A stretch of DNA of 64,000 nt from a bacterium (lineage in GTDB: Bacteria > Armatimonadota > Abditibacteriia > Abditibacteriales > Abditibacteriaceae), in NCBI GenBank assembly GCA_004172935.1, contig SDZD01000039.1:27531-91530 (forward strand), in the 5' to 3' direction. The notes under the pieces are model-generated. The model saw only the letters and a program-made list of their open reading frames with translations, had not been told where the DNA came from and did no database searches. Positions 40,631 through 49,752 of the stretch are shown one piece after another (positions within the stretch are counted from its first letter, which is position 1; the number at the start of each line of letters is the position of its first letter). Both the position numbers and the translations under genes were made by a program.

Positions 40631-41671
40631 ATGCCAACAGAAGATTTCGCGGCGCGTGTGGGCGTGCCCTTTTCGATTCTCGATTTAGCTCCGATTGTGC
40701 AGGGCAGCGATGCGCGGGCGGCGTTGGACAACTCGCTTGATTTGGCTCGCCATGCCGAAAAATGGGGCTATCATCGCTACTGGGTGGCCGAGCATCACAA
40801 CATGCCGGGGATCGCTTCGTCGGCGACGGCGGTTGTCATCGGGCATCTGGCCGGGGGAACGGAAACGATTCGAGTTGGCAGTGGTGGCATTATGCTGCCC
40901 AATCATGCGCCGCTTGTGGTCGCCGAGCAGTTCGGGACATTGGAAACGCTGTATCCGGGGCGCATTGATTTGGGACTGGGACGCGCGCCGGGAACAGACC
41001 AGATGACGATGCGGGCACTGCGACGCGATTCATCGAAGAACGCCGACTCATTCCCGCAGGATGTGCGCGAATTGCAGGGGTATCTGGCTCCATCTCAGGG
41101 CGGCTATCGGGTGCGCGCGGTGCCGGGGGTGGGAACAGAGGTTCCGATTTGGCTGTTAGGGTCGAGCGTTTATAGCGCGAGTCTGGCCTCGCAGTTGGGG
41201 CTGCCTTTCGCCTTCGCTTCGCATTTCGCGCCGGATTTACTGATGCAAGCGCTGGATATTTATCGGCACAACTTCGTGCCATCCGAGGTGCTGGACAAGC
41301 CTTATGCGATGGTGCTGGCGAACGCCTTTGTGGCGGATTCGGATGCCGAGGCGCGGAGGCTGTTTACCTCAGTGGAGCAGACATTCGTGAACCTGCGACG
41401 TGGCAATCCGGGGCAATTGCCGCCGCCACTGGAAGGCGACGAGCGCCCGTGGGCCGAGTATGAGCAGGAGAATGTGGACCACGCGCTGGCGTTCTCGTTT
41501 GTCGGTGAGTCGGAGACGGTGCGCGCCGGATTGCAAGACCTTATCGAGAAGACGGGGGCGGATGAGTTGATGCTAACTGGAATGATTTACGACCACAAAG
41601 CGCGGCTGCATTCGTTTGAATTGGCAGCGCAGGTTTGCAGACAGTTGGAATCTAAAGTGGTTAGTGTTTAG
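40631..41671 (+). CDS. LLM-class flavin-dependent oxidoreductase (luciferase-like)
   Basis: The 346-aa TIM-barrel protein shows the bacterial-luciferase-like pattern of the YhbW group: PFSILDLAPIVQG near the N-terminus, YWVAEHHNMPGIASSATAVV, VGSGGIMLPNHAPLVVAEQF, LETLYPGRIDLGLGRAPGTD, and a C-terminal ELMLTGMIYDHKARL strand. Such enzymes use FMNH2 or F420 to oxidise small molecules; the substrate is unknown. It is monocistronic, and a bidirectional terminator lies between it and the opposing gene. Confidence 0.9.
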   Translation: MPTEDFAARVGVPFSILDLAPIVQGSDARAALDNSLDLARHAEKWGYHRYWVAEHHNMPGIASSATAVVIGHLAGGTETIRVGSGGIMLPNHAPLVVAEQFGTLETLYPGRIDLGLGRAPGTDQMTMRALRRDSSKNADSFPQDVRELQGYLAPSQGGYRVRAVPGVGTEVPIWLLGSSVYSASLASQLGLPFAFASHFAPDLLMQALDIYRHNFVPSEVLDKPYAMVLANAFVADSDAEARRLFTSVEQTFVNLRRGNPGQLPPPLEGDERPWAEYEQENVDHALAFSFVGESETVRAGLQDLIEKTGADELMLTGMIYDHKARLHSFELAAQVCRQLESKVVSV

Positions 41672-41699
41672 TTTTGGAGCTGGAGGTTTGTGGCGTTTT

Positions 41700-41785
41700 G
41701 GGCGCGACTAAACCAATCCCACGAGCGGAGAGGGACCGCTCATTGATGGCGCGGCAGCCGCTCGCGGACACGGCAGGCCGTTTCC
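41700..41785. repeat. degenerate dispersed-repeat remnants
   Basis: A worn copy of the GAGAGGGACC(A/G)CTCAT block (about 41727-41746) is followed by CTCGCGGACACGGCAGGCCG at 41761-41780, a diverged palindromic unit that has lost part of its right arm. The 91-codon ORF spanning it is therefore not believed. Confidence 0.6.
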
Positions 41786-41850
41786 TTAGGTTTGTCGGTG
41801 GCAACCTTTCCATGTCAGGACAAACGGGGTTCAAGGGTAATTTTATGGTG

Positions 41851-41886
41851 AAAACCCGCGCGTTCTTAATCGAACGCGCGGGTTTT
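41851..41886. terminator. bidirectional terminator (15-bp stem)
   Basis: AAAACCCGCGCGTTC at 41851-41865 pairs perfectly with GAACGCGCGGGTTTT at 41872-41886. The A-run and T-run on either side let it serve both the LLM oxidoreductase (plus) and the DUF4352-like gene (minus), which converge here. Confidence 0.9.
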
Positions 41887-41893
41887 TTGGTTT

Positions 41894-43000
41894 TTATTTC
41901 CAGTTGGAGGCGTCGAGGGTCCAGCGGAAGCCTTTGGCGGAGCCGATGATGAGGGTTTTGAGGGCGACGTTTTTGGGGACAGGGATGACGATGCGGCAGG
42001 TCTTTTCGGAGTCGGGGGCGATTTCGCCCTCGCTGCGTTCGTCGGACGAGGCTTTTAGTACGCCGATGTCGCCGGAAGCGGGGTAGTTTTCGCCGTCAGC
42101 GTCGGTGAAGGCGACTTTATCGAGGCCACCCGCAAGGAAGTCGTAATAGCCCTGAGGTTTGGATGTAGCGTTTTTGTAAGTGATGTTGACGACAGCGAAC
42201 TGGCGGTTTTCGGGAGGTTCGGTGCCCGCAATGGGGTCGGAAGTGAAGGTGACGCTGTTGATTTTGAACTCGTAGTAGCTGGATGGGAAGAAACCTTCGG
42301 GTTTGAAGGGGGGCTTGCCATTGCCGACTGACGGGGGAGCGATGATATTTTTGGCATCGCCACCTTCGGTTCCGGCGACGAAGAAGCGCATGACTTCTTC
42401 GGTGGATCCTTTGCGACCTTTCTTCAAGATGATTTTTGAAATCGTGACTCCGTTGGGAATGGGGATGGCGACTTCGAAGGGGTTGTCTTCTCCCTGCCCG
42501 ATGCCCTGTCCCGGTTTCAGGGTTGGGGAGTAGTCGTTGGAAAGTTGGCTGCGCAGACGGTAGGCACTGCCGGTGTAGAGTTCGTTATTGGATGCCTGAA
42601 GTTGGAACTCGTGGTCGGTGCTGCTGAAATAGAGATCGGCAGGGGTGTTATTTTTGAGGGCGACGCGCAAGACGAGCAGCTTCTGGTCGGGTTCTGGGTA
42701 GAGTTGGCTGTAGTCGTCGAAAGCGTCGTAGGAGTAGCGCGCTCCGAGAATTTGAAAGGTGAAGCCCGATTTGAGGCCATAGAGTTCGCCGAAGCGGCCA
42801 ACGGCGCCGGTCATTTGCGGTGTTTCTTTGATTCCGATAGTCGGCTTCTTGACTGGCGGCTTTTTCACCGGGGCCTTGGCGACGGGCTTTTTGGCAGCAG
42901 GTTTAGCGGGTGTTTTCTTAGCGGGGACAGCACTCGCAACGCTTGCCAGGGCAACGCACACGAGGCCAGTAGCCCCGAAGTGACGGAAGAAGGTTTTCAT
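41894..43000 (-). CDS. secreted protein with Lys/Pro/Ala linker and DUF4352-like domains
   Basis: From ATG 43000 the 368-aa protein has a signal peptide (FFRHFGATGLVCVALASVASA), then a repeated K-K-P-x/A-K-P linker (about 24-52) such as PAKPAAKKPVAKAPVKKPP, resembling wall- or DNA-binding basic tails. Two beta-sandwich domains of DUF4352 (telokin-like) type follow: KLLVLRVALKNNTPADLYFS and the second FAVVNITYKNATSKPQGYYD. Each ends in an IP(I/V)P strand (VAIPIPNGV, IVIPVPKNV). It is probably a periplasmic or surface adaptor of unknown function. Confidence 0.7.
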   Translation of the reverse strand: MKTFFRHFGATGLVCVALASVASAVPAKKTPAKPAAKKPVAKAPVKKPPVKKPTIGIKETPQMTGAVGRFGELYGLKSGFTFQILGARYSYDAFDDYSQLYPEPDQKLLVLRVALKNNTPADLYFSSTDHEFQLQASNNELYTGSAYRLRSQLSNDYSPTLKPGQGIGQGEDNPFEVAIPIPNGVTISKIILKKGRKGSTEEVMRFFVAGTEGGDAKNIIAPPSVGNGKPPFKPEGFFPSSYYEFKINSVTFTSDPIAGTEPPENRQFAVVNITYKNATSKPQGYYDFLAGGLDKVAFTDADGENYPASGDIGVLKASSDERSEGEIAPDSEKTCRIVIPVPKNVALKTLIIGSAKGFRWTLDASNWK

Positions 43001-43334
43001 ATCTCGATTTTTTGGTAACAAACCTTCTTAATTAAAGCGTATCAATACGAATTTGATAAGTGCATATACCAATGCTTGGAAAATTCTGTAACAATCGAGT
43101 ACAAATTAGTGGCGGATTTTCATGTCGGTTGTTTCCGCCATATTAATTTGCACCAGAACAGTTATCTAATATAGATATATCAAAATATATAATCTCGGCC
43201 CTATCCTTATGATTTTATCACATTTTTGATATTTATTTGATTATATTGTTATTTTTGTGATTATTGGACCCTAAAACTGTTATCAACTGTCGGCACTTGT
43301 ATTGGCTAGTACCTTGTATTATGTAGCCAAGTCG

Positions 43335-44426
43335 ATGAAATCACAATCTCGTTTAATCGGTTTAGACGCCCTTCGTGGTTTAGCAGCAGTCGTTGTAATG
43401 CTTGGGCACTATACCAATCGCATTCACGAGATTTACCCGGAACTGCCTGACACCTTTTTCCGATTGGATACCCACTTAGCCGCTTCACGTTTGCTTTTCA
43501 TGTTGAGTGGTTTCGTGGTTTTTCTTTCGTGGGAGCGTGGGAAGAACCCGGTAGATTTCATTAAAGCGCGCTTCTCGCGACTTTTCCCGGCGTTCTGGGC
43601 CTCAGTTTTATTTACATTTGCAGTAATTAAGTTGTTCGATTTACCGGGACGCGAAATAGGGTTCAGGAACATGCTTGTCAACCTGACGATGGTGCCCAAA
43701 TTCTTCGAGCATCCCGCTGTCGATGGCGCCTACTGGACGCTCCAGATTCAACTGTTCTTCTTCGCGAGTTTGTTTTTGATCGCCCTGATAGGGGGCAAGA
43801 AGAAGTTCGATTGGATACTTTTGTCGTGGCTGTCTTTCAGTTTTATTTACGTGTTGGTGGCCCCTCGCGTCGGGTTCGCGGAGAGCGACTATGCCGTCAA
43901 ATTGGAAGAACTGCTGAATCTGCCTTATATGTGGATTTTCGCGTGCGGCATATTGTTAGCGCGCTGGCAACAGACGCAAAAATGGCAATACCTCGCGCAG
44001 ATCGGGTTTGCTCTGGGAATCGGGCATTTCTGGGTAGGCAAGATGGATGCGTTGGCCTGTGGAGCTTTATGCGTGGTGTTGTGGTTGGCTTGCAATGGGC
44101 GCCTGACATTCTTGCACCATAAATGGCTACTCTCTCTGGCCTCGATTTCCTACTGCCTGTATCTGGTGCATCAGAACTTCGGGTACGTGATTATCCGGGG
44201 TGTGGTCGCCAAAGGCGGCGACATCCATCTGGGCATCGGGCTGGCGATAGCGGCGTCCGTGGCAGTCAGTATCCTGCTGACATATGGCATCGAACAACCT
44301 GCGGCGAAGTGGCTGCAATCGAAGAAGCGGGTGCCTGCTGCCGTCGCGGTTACCATTGAGGCGCCGACTACCCTACCCGCCGCAGTACATTATCATGGCG
44401 GGCGGCGGCATTTGGAGCTGGGGTGA
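43335..44426 (+). CDS. acyltransferase 3 family membrane protein (OafA/YrhL-like), copy 1
   Basis: From ATG 43335 the 363-aa protein has about ten membrane helices and the family's N-terminal signature GLDALRGLAAVVVMLGHYTN with the essential His in helix 1, then SRLLFMLSGFVVFLSW and FIKARFSRLFPAFW. It transfers acyl groups to extracytoplasmic carbohydrates such as exopolysaccharide or lipid-linked sugars. The C-terminal tail after the last helix is short. The 334-bp upstream gap is unusually AT-rich (43022-43301, no gene seen), which fits a recently acquired promoter region. Confidence 0.85.
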   Translation: MKSQSRLIGLDALRGLAAVVVMLGHYTNRIHEIYPELPDTFFRLDTHLAASRLLFMLSGFVVFLSWERGKNPVDFIKARFSRLFPAFWASVLFTFAVIKLFDLPGREIGFRNMLVNLTMVPKFFEHPAVDGAYWTLQIQLFFFASLFLIALIGGKKKFDWILLSWLSFSFIYVLVAPRVGFAESDYAVKLEELLNLPYMWIFACGILLARWQQTQKWQYLAQIGFALGIGHFWVGKMDALACGALCVVLWLACNGRLTFLHHKWLLSLASISYCLYLVHQNFGYVIIRGVVAKGGDIHLGIGLAIAASVAVSILLTYGIEQPAAKWLQSKKRVPAAVAVTIEAPTTLPAAVHYHGGRRHLELG

Positions 44427-44454
44427 AAATACGAGTTAGCGGGGGTATACAAAA

Positions 44455-44482
44455 GGGAGCCGATTATTTCGGCTCCTTTTTT
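44455..44482 (+). terminator. terminator of the acyltransferase gene
   Basis: GGAGCCGA at 44456-44463 pairs with TCGGCTCC at 44469-44476 over a TTATT loop, followed by TTTTTT at 44477-44482. Confidence 0.85.
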
Positions 44483-44599
44483 AATGTGCGCTTCGCGCGC
44501 TGGACGGGTCGCAGGACTAAAGTCCGCGCTATGTGGCCTTCGGCCTACTTCCCTCCTTCGAGGGAACAGTAGGGGCGCTACGCGCGCTGAATAACGGAG

Positions 44600-44956
44600 A
44601 ATTTTAATGCCGGCAGGAATCTCGTCGTGTTGATGGAGGCTTAATTTTTTGTAGAGCGCCTGAAAATCTTCGCTGCGTAGGATTACGAGGCGTAAGATTG
44701 CCTCTAATTTTTTGGCCAATTCTATTTCTCGTTGGTCGGAGATTTGAATGAGTTCGGCAAGGTTTCCTGAGCGAGCGCGTCTCTCAATTGTCAATAGCGG
44801 GCATTTTGGGCAAGAGGAGTATTGATGATAGTGAGCAGCTGAATTTCTTCGGCGGTAGCCAACTTGCCAGCGCGTTGCAGTCGCTCAATGTTCGAGAGAC
44901 TCTCAATCGGATGTGGGGAGAGTCTTAGCCTCCTCAAGAATTTGAGCTATAGACAT
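44600..44956 (-). pseudogene. decayed small gene, broken by at least two frame changes
   Basis: Read leftward from ATG 44956, the peptide MSIAQILEEAKTLPTSD is cut by a TGA. One base on, the reading continues as ESLSNIERLQRAGKLATAEE and IQLLTIINTPLAQNARY before a second stop. A third frame continues as TIERRARSGNLAELIQISDQ and REIELAKKLEAILRLVILRS, then DFQALYKKL. All three pieces look like native, helical, charged protein sequence, so this reads as one gene of about 115 codons with two indels. The MSIAQILEEAK start resembles small antitoxin-like proteins, but the family is not certain. The gap 44483-45030 otherwise has only repeat fragments (CGCAGGACTAAAGTCCGCG). Confidence 0.5.
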
Positions 44957-45030
44957 AAGGTGAGCTTGACGATGCAACAACCAACCATGTTGGGTTAGTG
45001 CAAACCTCTTTTGAATCAACGGCTAAACAC

Positions 45031-45062
45031 AAAAGGCGTGGCTCGATTGAGCCACGCCTTTT
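45031..45062. terminator. terminator of ppdK
   Basis: AAAAGGCGTGGCTC at 45031-45044 is the exact inverse of GAGCCACGCCTTTT at 45049-45062 (loop GATT). It sits 19 bp past the ppdK stop and works on either strand. Confidence 0.85.
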
Positions 45063-45080
45063 CTTGGTTTTACAGCTGGA

Positions 45081-47744
45081 TTATTTGCTTTCGATAGCGG
45101 CCTGGGCTGCGGACAAGCGGGCTACGGGAACGCGCTTGGGTGAGCAGGACACGTAGGTCAGGCCCAGTTTGTTGCAGAATTTGACCGAATCGGGGTCGCC
45201 GCCTTGTTCGCCGCAGATGCCGAGTTTGATCTTGGGGTTGACCTGTTTGGCGTCGTCTACGCAGATCTGCATCAGGCGGCCTACGCCGCTGACGTCGATG
45301 GAGACGGTTGGGTCTTCTTTGTAGATCTCTTTGGCGATGTAGGGCATCAAGAACGGGCCAGCGTCGTCACGGGACATGCCGTAAGTCATCTGGGTGAGGT
45401 CGTTGGTACCGAACGAGAAGAACTCGGCTTCCTGAGCGATTTCGCCCGCAGTCAAGCAAGCGCGGGGGATTTCGATCATGGTGCCGAACTTATAAGGCAC
45501 AGCGACGCCTTCGGCTTCGGCGGTTTCTTTGGCAACGCGCTCAAGATCGCCGCGAACGGCTTTGAGTTCGTTGACGTGGCCGATGAGCGGGATCATGATT
45601 TCGGGTTCAACAGCGATACCCTCTTTCTTGACCTGCGCAGCGGCGCCGACGATAGCTGCCGTTTGCATAGCAACGATACCGGGGAACACGATGGACAAAC
45701 GCACACCGCGAAGACCCAGCATTGGGTTCATTTCGTGGAGTTCGCGCACTTTGGAGAGCAACTTCGATTTTTCTGGATCGGAGATGCCTTTCGAATCGAG
45801 AACCGCGATTTCTTTTTCGAGTTCGATCTGGTTAGGCAAGAACTCGTGCAACGGTGGGTCGATGAGACGCACGGTAACGGGCAAGCCGTTCATGGCGCGG
45901 AAGATGCCGACGAAGTCTTCACGCTGGATGGGAAGCAGGTCGTCGAGAGCAGCCTGACGGTCAGCTTCGGTGGAAGCCAAGATCATGCGGCGAACGATGG
46001 GCAAGCGGTCCTCTTCCAAGAACATGTGTTCTGTGCGGCAAAGGCCGATGCCTTCGGCGCCCAGAGCGATGGCTTCAGCAGCTTGCTCTGGGGTATCGGC
46101 GTTAGCGCGGACGCCCATAGTGCGGAACTCGTCGGCCCAGCCCATGAGGGTGCCGAAGTCGCCGGACTGACCAGCGGGTTCGACTTCGAGGGCGCCTTCA
46201 AAGACAACGCCGTCGGTGCCGTCGATGGTGATCCAGTCGCCTTCTTTTATGACGGTGCCATCAGGCGTGGTGAAGGACTGCGCGTGGTGGCCTTCCATCT
46301 TCATGTCGGAGCAACCGCAGATGGTGGGGATACCGAACTGGCGAGCCACGAGAGCGGCGTGCGAGGTGCGGCCTCCGCGCGAGGTGAGAACACCTTGAGC
46401 GGCGAGCATACCCTTCAAGTCGTCTGGGGTTGTTTCCTGCGAGCAGAGGATGACAGCTTTGCCTTCGCCGCCCTTGCCGAGTTCAGCGGCACGCTCGGAC
46501 GAGAAGACGGCCATGCCGACGGCGCCGCCGGGGCCAGCGTTGAGACCCTTGGCGATAACGCGAGCGGCTTTGGTGTTCTTCAAGCGGGGGTGCAGAGCCT
46601 GCTCCAAACCGCCGGGAGGAACCATAGCGACGGCTTTCTCTTTGGAGATGAAGCCTTCGGCCACCATTTCGACAGCGATGCGGATAGCAGCGGTGCCGGT
46701 GCGCTTGCCGGAGCGGCACTGCAGGATGAACAGTTTGTTCTTCTCGATGGTGAACTCGATGTCCTGCATGTCGCGATAGTGATCTTCGAGGCGCTTCGCG
46801 TTGGTGATCAGCTCGTCGTAGATTTCTTTGTTGTCGCGCTCAAGCTCAGCGATTTCTTTGGGGGTGCGAACACCAGCAACCACGTCTTCGCCCTGCGCGT
46901 TCTGCAGGTATTCGCCGTAGATTACGTTTTCGCCAGTGGCAGCGTTGCGGGTGAACATAACGCCGGAACCGGAATCGTCGCCCATGTTACCGAAGACCAT
47001 CGACTGCACGTTAACGGCGGTGCCGATGGAGTGCGAGATTTTCTCTTTGTTGCGGTAGATGATGGCGCGCTCGTTGTTCCAGGAACGGAAAACGGCGGTG
47101 ATGGAGGTTTCGAGCTGCTCGTAGGGATCGGTGGGGAAGTCTTTGCCGGTCTGCTCTTTGAAGAAGACTTTGTAGGTTGCGCAAAGGGCTTTCCAATCGT
47201 CGCCGGTCAGTTCGGTGTCGTCCTCTTTGCCCAAAGCGGCTTTGTGATCGGTGAGCATACGCTCGAAGCCTTCTTTGGAGAGACCGGGGTAGTCGGCTTT
47301 CAGGGTGATGTCGGAGAACATCATGATGAAGCGACGGTAGGAGTCGTAGGCGAAGCGGGCATCGCCGGAGGTGGCGATGAGACCTTCGATGGCGCTCTCG
47401 TTAAGACCGAGGTTGAGAACGGTGTCCATCATACCGGGCAAAGAGAACTTGGCGCCGGAGCGGACGGAGAAGAGAAGCGGGTTCTTGTTGTCGCCGAACT
47501 TTTTGCCGATTTGGTTCTCGACATCAGCAACAGCTTTTTTGACCTCGTCCATGAGGTCAGCTGGGATCTGTTTGTTGTTGGCGTAGTACTCGGTACAGAC
47601 TTCGGTTGTAACCGTGAAGCCCGGAGGTACGGGCAGACCGATGTTGGTCATTTCGGCGAGGTTCGCGCCTTTTCCGCCGAGAAGGTCGCGCATCGACTTA
47701 TCGCCTTCACGGAACAGCCAGACTGGTTTTTGTTGGGTAGCCAT
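45081..47744 (-). CDS. ppdK: pyruvate, phosphate dikinase
   Basis: The full-length 887-aa enzyme interconverts pyruvate, ATP and phosphate with phosphoenolpyruvate, AMP and pyrophosphate, feeding gluconeogenesis or pyrophosphate-linked glycolysis. The nucleotide-binding domain (1-340) has LLGGKGANLAEM and FSVRSGAKFSLPGMMDTVLNLG. The swivelling phospho-histidine domain has GVLTSRGGRTSHAALVARQF (His462). The C-terminal PEP/pyruvate barrel has GIGLCRTEHMFLEEDRLPIVRRM and KLGICGEQGGDPDSV with the catalytic Cys. It is monocistronic and ends at a strong terminator. The opposite strand is open over almost the entire gene by codon-bias chance. Confidence 0.98.
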   Translation of the reverse strand: MATQQKPVWLFREGDKSMRDLLGGKGANLAEMTNIGLPVPPGFTVTTEVCTEYYANNKQIPADLMDEVKKAVADVENQIGKKFGDNKNPLLFSVRSGAKFSLPGMMDTVLNLGLNESAIEGLIATSGDARFAYDSYRRFIMMFSDITLKADYPGLSKEGFERMLTDHKAALGKEDDTELTGDDWKALCATYKVFFKEQTGKDFPTDPYEQLETSITAVFRSWNNERAIIYRNKEKISHSIGTAVNVQSMVFGNMGDDSGSGVMFTRNAATGENVIYGEYLQNAQGEDVVAGVRTPKEIAELERDNKEIYDELITNAKRLEDHYRDMQDIEFTIEKNKLFILQCRSGKRTGTAAIRIAVEMVAEGFISKEKAVAMVPPGGLEQALHPRLKNTKAARVIAKGLNAGPGGAVGMAVFSSERAAELGKGGEGKAVILCSQETTPDDLKGMLAAQGVLTSRGGRTSHAALVARQFGIPTICGCSDMKMEGHHAQSFTTPDGTVIKEGDWITIDGTDGVVFEGALEVEPAGQSGDFGTLMGWADEFRTMGVRANADTPEQAAEAIALGAEGIGLCRTEHMFLEEDRLPIVRRMILASTEADRQAALDDLLPIQREDFVGIFRAMNGLPVTVRLIDPPLHEFLPNQIELEKEIAVLDSKGISDPEKSKLLSKVRELHEMNPMLGLRGVRLSIVFPGIVAMQTAAIVGAAAQVKKEGIAVEPEIMIPLIGHVNELKAVRGDLERVAKETAEAEGVAVPYKFGTMIEIPRACLTAGEIAQEAEFFSFGTNDLTQMTYGMSRDDAGPFLMPYIAKEIYKEDPTVSIDVSGVGRLMQICVDDAKQVNPKIKLGICGEQGGDPDSVKFCNKLGLTYVSCSPKRVPVARLSAAQAAIESK

Positions 47745-47897
47745 TTGAAAGTGGTTTTCCTAATTGTTCTTGGAAATTCCTATTCAGGATAGCAAACGTC
47801 ATTTTAAGAGGTCTATTAACTGTTTGGTGCTTTGTCAAATTAGGGGCATAAGCCGTTATTGCTGTTTTATCGTGGGGAAAGAGATAGCTGAGGCGGG

Positions 47898-47960
47898 TCG
47901 CAGGAGTGCAATTTGGCTATAGCCATCTGCCCTGAGGGTGTCGGGAGATCACTCCTGCGA
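47898..47960. promoter_or_regulatory. inverted repeat in the 5' region of the PD40 gene
   Basis: TCGCAGGAGTG at 47898-47908 is exactly inverted at 47950-47960 (CACTCCTGCGA). Between the arms lie a small palindrome (GGCTATAGCC, 47915-47924) and a GCCCTGAGGGTG segment. The element ends 39 bp before the likely ATG at 48000. It could form a large stem-loop in the mRNA leader or be a mobile foldback repeat. Confidence 0.5.
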
Positions 47961-47999
47961 GGGCAAAACGTTCTCCATGTCGTTGTATCCAATCGAGTT

Positions 48000-49031
48000 A
48001 TGAAACAATATGCCCCCCTGGCGTTATACCTCGTCTTCTCAAATACCGTCTTTGCCGCACCACTTCGGCTACATAATCGGCTGGTTTTTACGCGCGGCGA
48101 AAAACTTTTGCACAGCGAGATGGTATGGACAATGAATGCGGAGGGAGGTGAGCAGAAGCGGGTCTGGCGTGTTCCCAGTGGTTATGGGCAATTTGGTGGG
48201 TTTAGTAGCGATGGTAAAAGCGCGTTGTCCTTCAATCCGTACAACATTTATCTGCACGACCTTCAAACCAAGCGTATTCAGCATGTTTTGGTGTGGAGTG
48301 GCGGTTGGAGTCCTTATATTTCACGCCCCTTATTTTCGCCGGATGGCCAACAAATTTTGTGTGAGGTGGGAAATTTCAACCAAAACACGAGCTATTCGGA
48401 AGTGCTTCGGCTTCAAGTTGGGAAATCATATTCGGTGTTGAATGGGTTAAATGCGCAAAAACTTCTTCCTGTGGGCGAGAGCGTGCCTCCAAAAAACTTG
48501 TGGAGTGAGCCATGTTGGAGTGCCGATGGGAAGCGAATCGTCGTAGTGGGCGGCCCAAGTTACTCACTAATTCGTTCCGCTTCTAACCAAGCCAATGCTC
48601 AAGCCGAAATTTGGACGATGAATACTGATGGAACAGCAGCACGACAAATAACAAGAAATCCTGCGTGGGATTTGCAGCCCACTCTTAGCCCGAATGGAAA
48701 GCAAATCGCGTTCGTGCGGCGAGTTGCTATTGACCAGAGTGATGTTGACGAATACGCCTCCAATTTATGGATTATTGATTCAACAAACGGTACTGAAAAG
48801 CAACTGACATTTTTCCCTGAGACGTACTATGAGATGTTAGCGAAGAATATATACGCACAGGTTTCAACTCCGCTCTTCTCACCCAATGGCGCCATGCTCG
48901 CATTCGAGCAAGCCACGGGACAACGCTGGGGGAAAGAACAAAAAATTCTTCGTGGCATTTATCGAATAGGTATCAACGGGAAGACTACAAAACGACTGAG
49001 CGATGGAGATTTAGTGCAGTGGATTCCATAA
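48000..49031 (+). CDS. secreted PD40/TolB-type beta-propeller protein
   Basis: From ATG 48000 the 343-aa protein has a signal peptide (MKQYAPLALYLVFSNTVFA) and repeated WD40-like PD40 blades: FSSDGKSALSFN, FSPDGQQILCEVG, WSADGKRIVVVGG, LSPNGKQIAFVRR and FSPNGAMLAFEQ, with EIWTMNTDGTAARQIT-type connectors as in TolB and DPP-IV propellers. No protease domain follows, so it is probably a periplasmic binding or scaffold protein. It has no TolB N-terminal domain and no Tol/Pal neighbours. The open frame upstream to 47913 crosses the inverted repeat and is not favoured. Confidence 0.8.
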   Translation: MKQYAPLALYLVFSNTVFAAPLRLHNRLVFTRGEKLLHSEMVWTMNAEGGEQKRVWRVPSGYGQFGGFSSDGKSALSFNPYNIYLHDLQTKRIQHVLVWSGGWSPYISRPLFSPDGQQILCEVGNFNQNTSYSEVLRLQVGKSYSVLNGLNAQKLLPVGESVPPKNLWSEPCWSADGKRIVVVGGPSYSLIRSASNQANAQAEIWTMNTDGTAARQITRNPAWDLQPTLSPNGKQIAFVRRVAIDQSDVDEYASNLWIIDSTNGTEKQLTFFPETYYEMLAKNIYAQVSTPLFSPNGAMLAFEQATGQRWGKEQKILRGIYRIGINGKTTKRLSDGDLVQWIP

Positions 49032-49041
49032 AAAGAGACAA

Positions 49042-49067
49042 GGGCGGCATCCAGATGGATGCCGCCC
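49042..49067. terminator. hairpin between two convergent genes
   Basis: GGGCGGCATCC at 49042-49052 and GGATGCCGCCC at 49057-49067 form an 11-bp stem with a 4-nt loop; T-rich sequence follows rightward. It separates the PD40 gene (plus) from the small secreted protein (minus). Confidence 0.75.
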
Positions 49068-49087
49068 GTTGCGTTTGTTTGGTGGTT

Positions 49088-49438
49088 TTAACGGTTGCGG
49101 ATGAACCACCAGTTTTGCGCACGGAAGGAGTCGCCACGGTAGGAACCCTCTAAACGGAGGCGGTCGCCCACGTTGAGGCGGCGGGGTTCGCCGCCAGCAA
49201 CTGTTACGTGGTAGGTGCTGCCACGGTCGGTGCGGAGCAGGAAGCCATTGCCGGGATAGTTGCGGGTGACGCGGCCAGTGATGGTTTGAGTGTTCCAATT
49301 GCGACCGGGACGATTCGGACGGAATTGCGAGCGGATGACTTCGGGGGCGGCTTGCGCAGGTTGGAGCGCGCTGAGGGCTGCTGTGCCTCCGAGTAGGCTG
49401 AGTCCGAGCAAAAGTCCGTGTGTCTTGGTGATTTTCAT
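49088..49438 (-). CDS. small secreted OB-fold-like protein
   Basis: From ATG 49438 (GAGGAAAAC upstream) the 116-aa protein has a signal peptide (THGLLLGLSLLGGTAALSALQPAQA) and a mature chain of about 90 residues with alternating strands: TITGRVTRNYPGNGFLLRTD and STYHVTVAGGEPRRLNVGDR, then LEGSYRGDSFRAQNWWFIRN. This spacing (GxV...GNxFxLxT...VxGxxxx..VGDxVxLxG) is that of small periplasmic OB-fold domains. The exact role is unknown. The longer frame to 49627 has no signal sequence in place and is disfavoured. Confidence 0.75.
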   Translation of the reverse strand: MKITKTHGLLLGLSLLGGTAALSALQPAQAAPEVIRSQFRPNRPGRNWNTQTITGRVTRNYPGNGFLLRTDRGSTYHVTVAGGEPRRLNVGDRLRLEGSYRGDSFRAQNWWFIRNR

Positions 49439-49752
49439 TTTGTTTTCCTCTATGTCGTCCCACTTTTTCAGGTGTGAAGCGGGTTGAGGTCGCCACTTAC
49501 GCTGCACAGCGATAGCGGTGGCCCGTTGCCCTTTACTACGGCAGAGAACGGGCCATTGTTCGTCAAGTTGTGAAAACGCTAAGAAATAAGATTGGGCTGT
49601 TTTGGCATGAAATTGAAGTTCGGTCAAGATGGAGTTGGGCGAATTGGATGCTCGGACTTACGCTGAAGATGCAACAATTGGCGGTAAAGGGAGTCTTGAA
49701 AAGAGGACTCAGGGCACCATCGCCAAGGTCAATCGAGTAGTCACGTCGTTTT

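Noticed and set aside
41674..41949. 91-codon ORF after the LLM oxidoreductase
   Set aside because: It is built from dispersed-repeat remnants and the terminator hairpin, without a Shine-Dalgarno or domain.
45204..47792. 862-codon open frame antisense to ppdK
   Set aside because: Its product is Phe/Val/Gly/His-rich with no domain, and it mirrors a highly conserved enzyme with strong codon bias. The openness follows from codon usage, not from a second gene.
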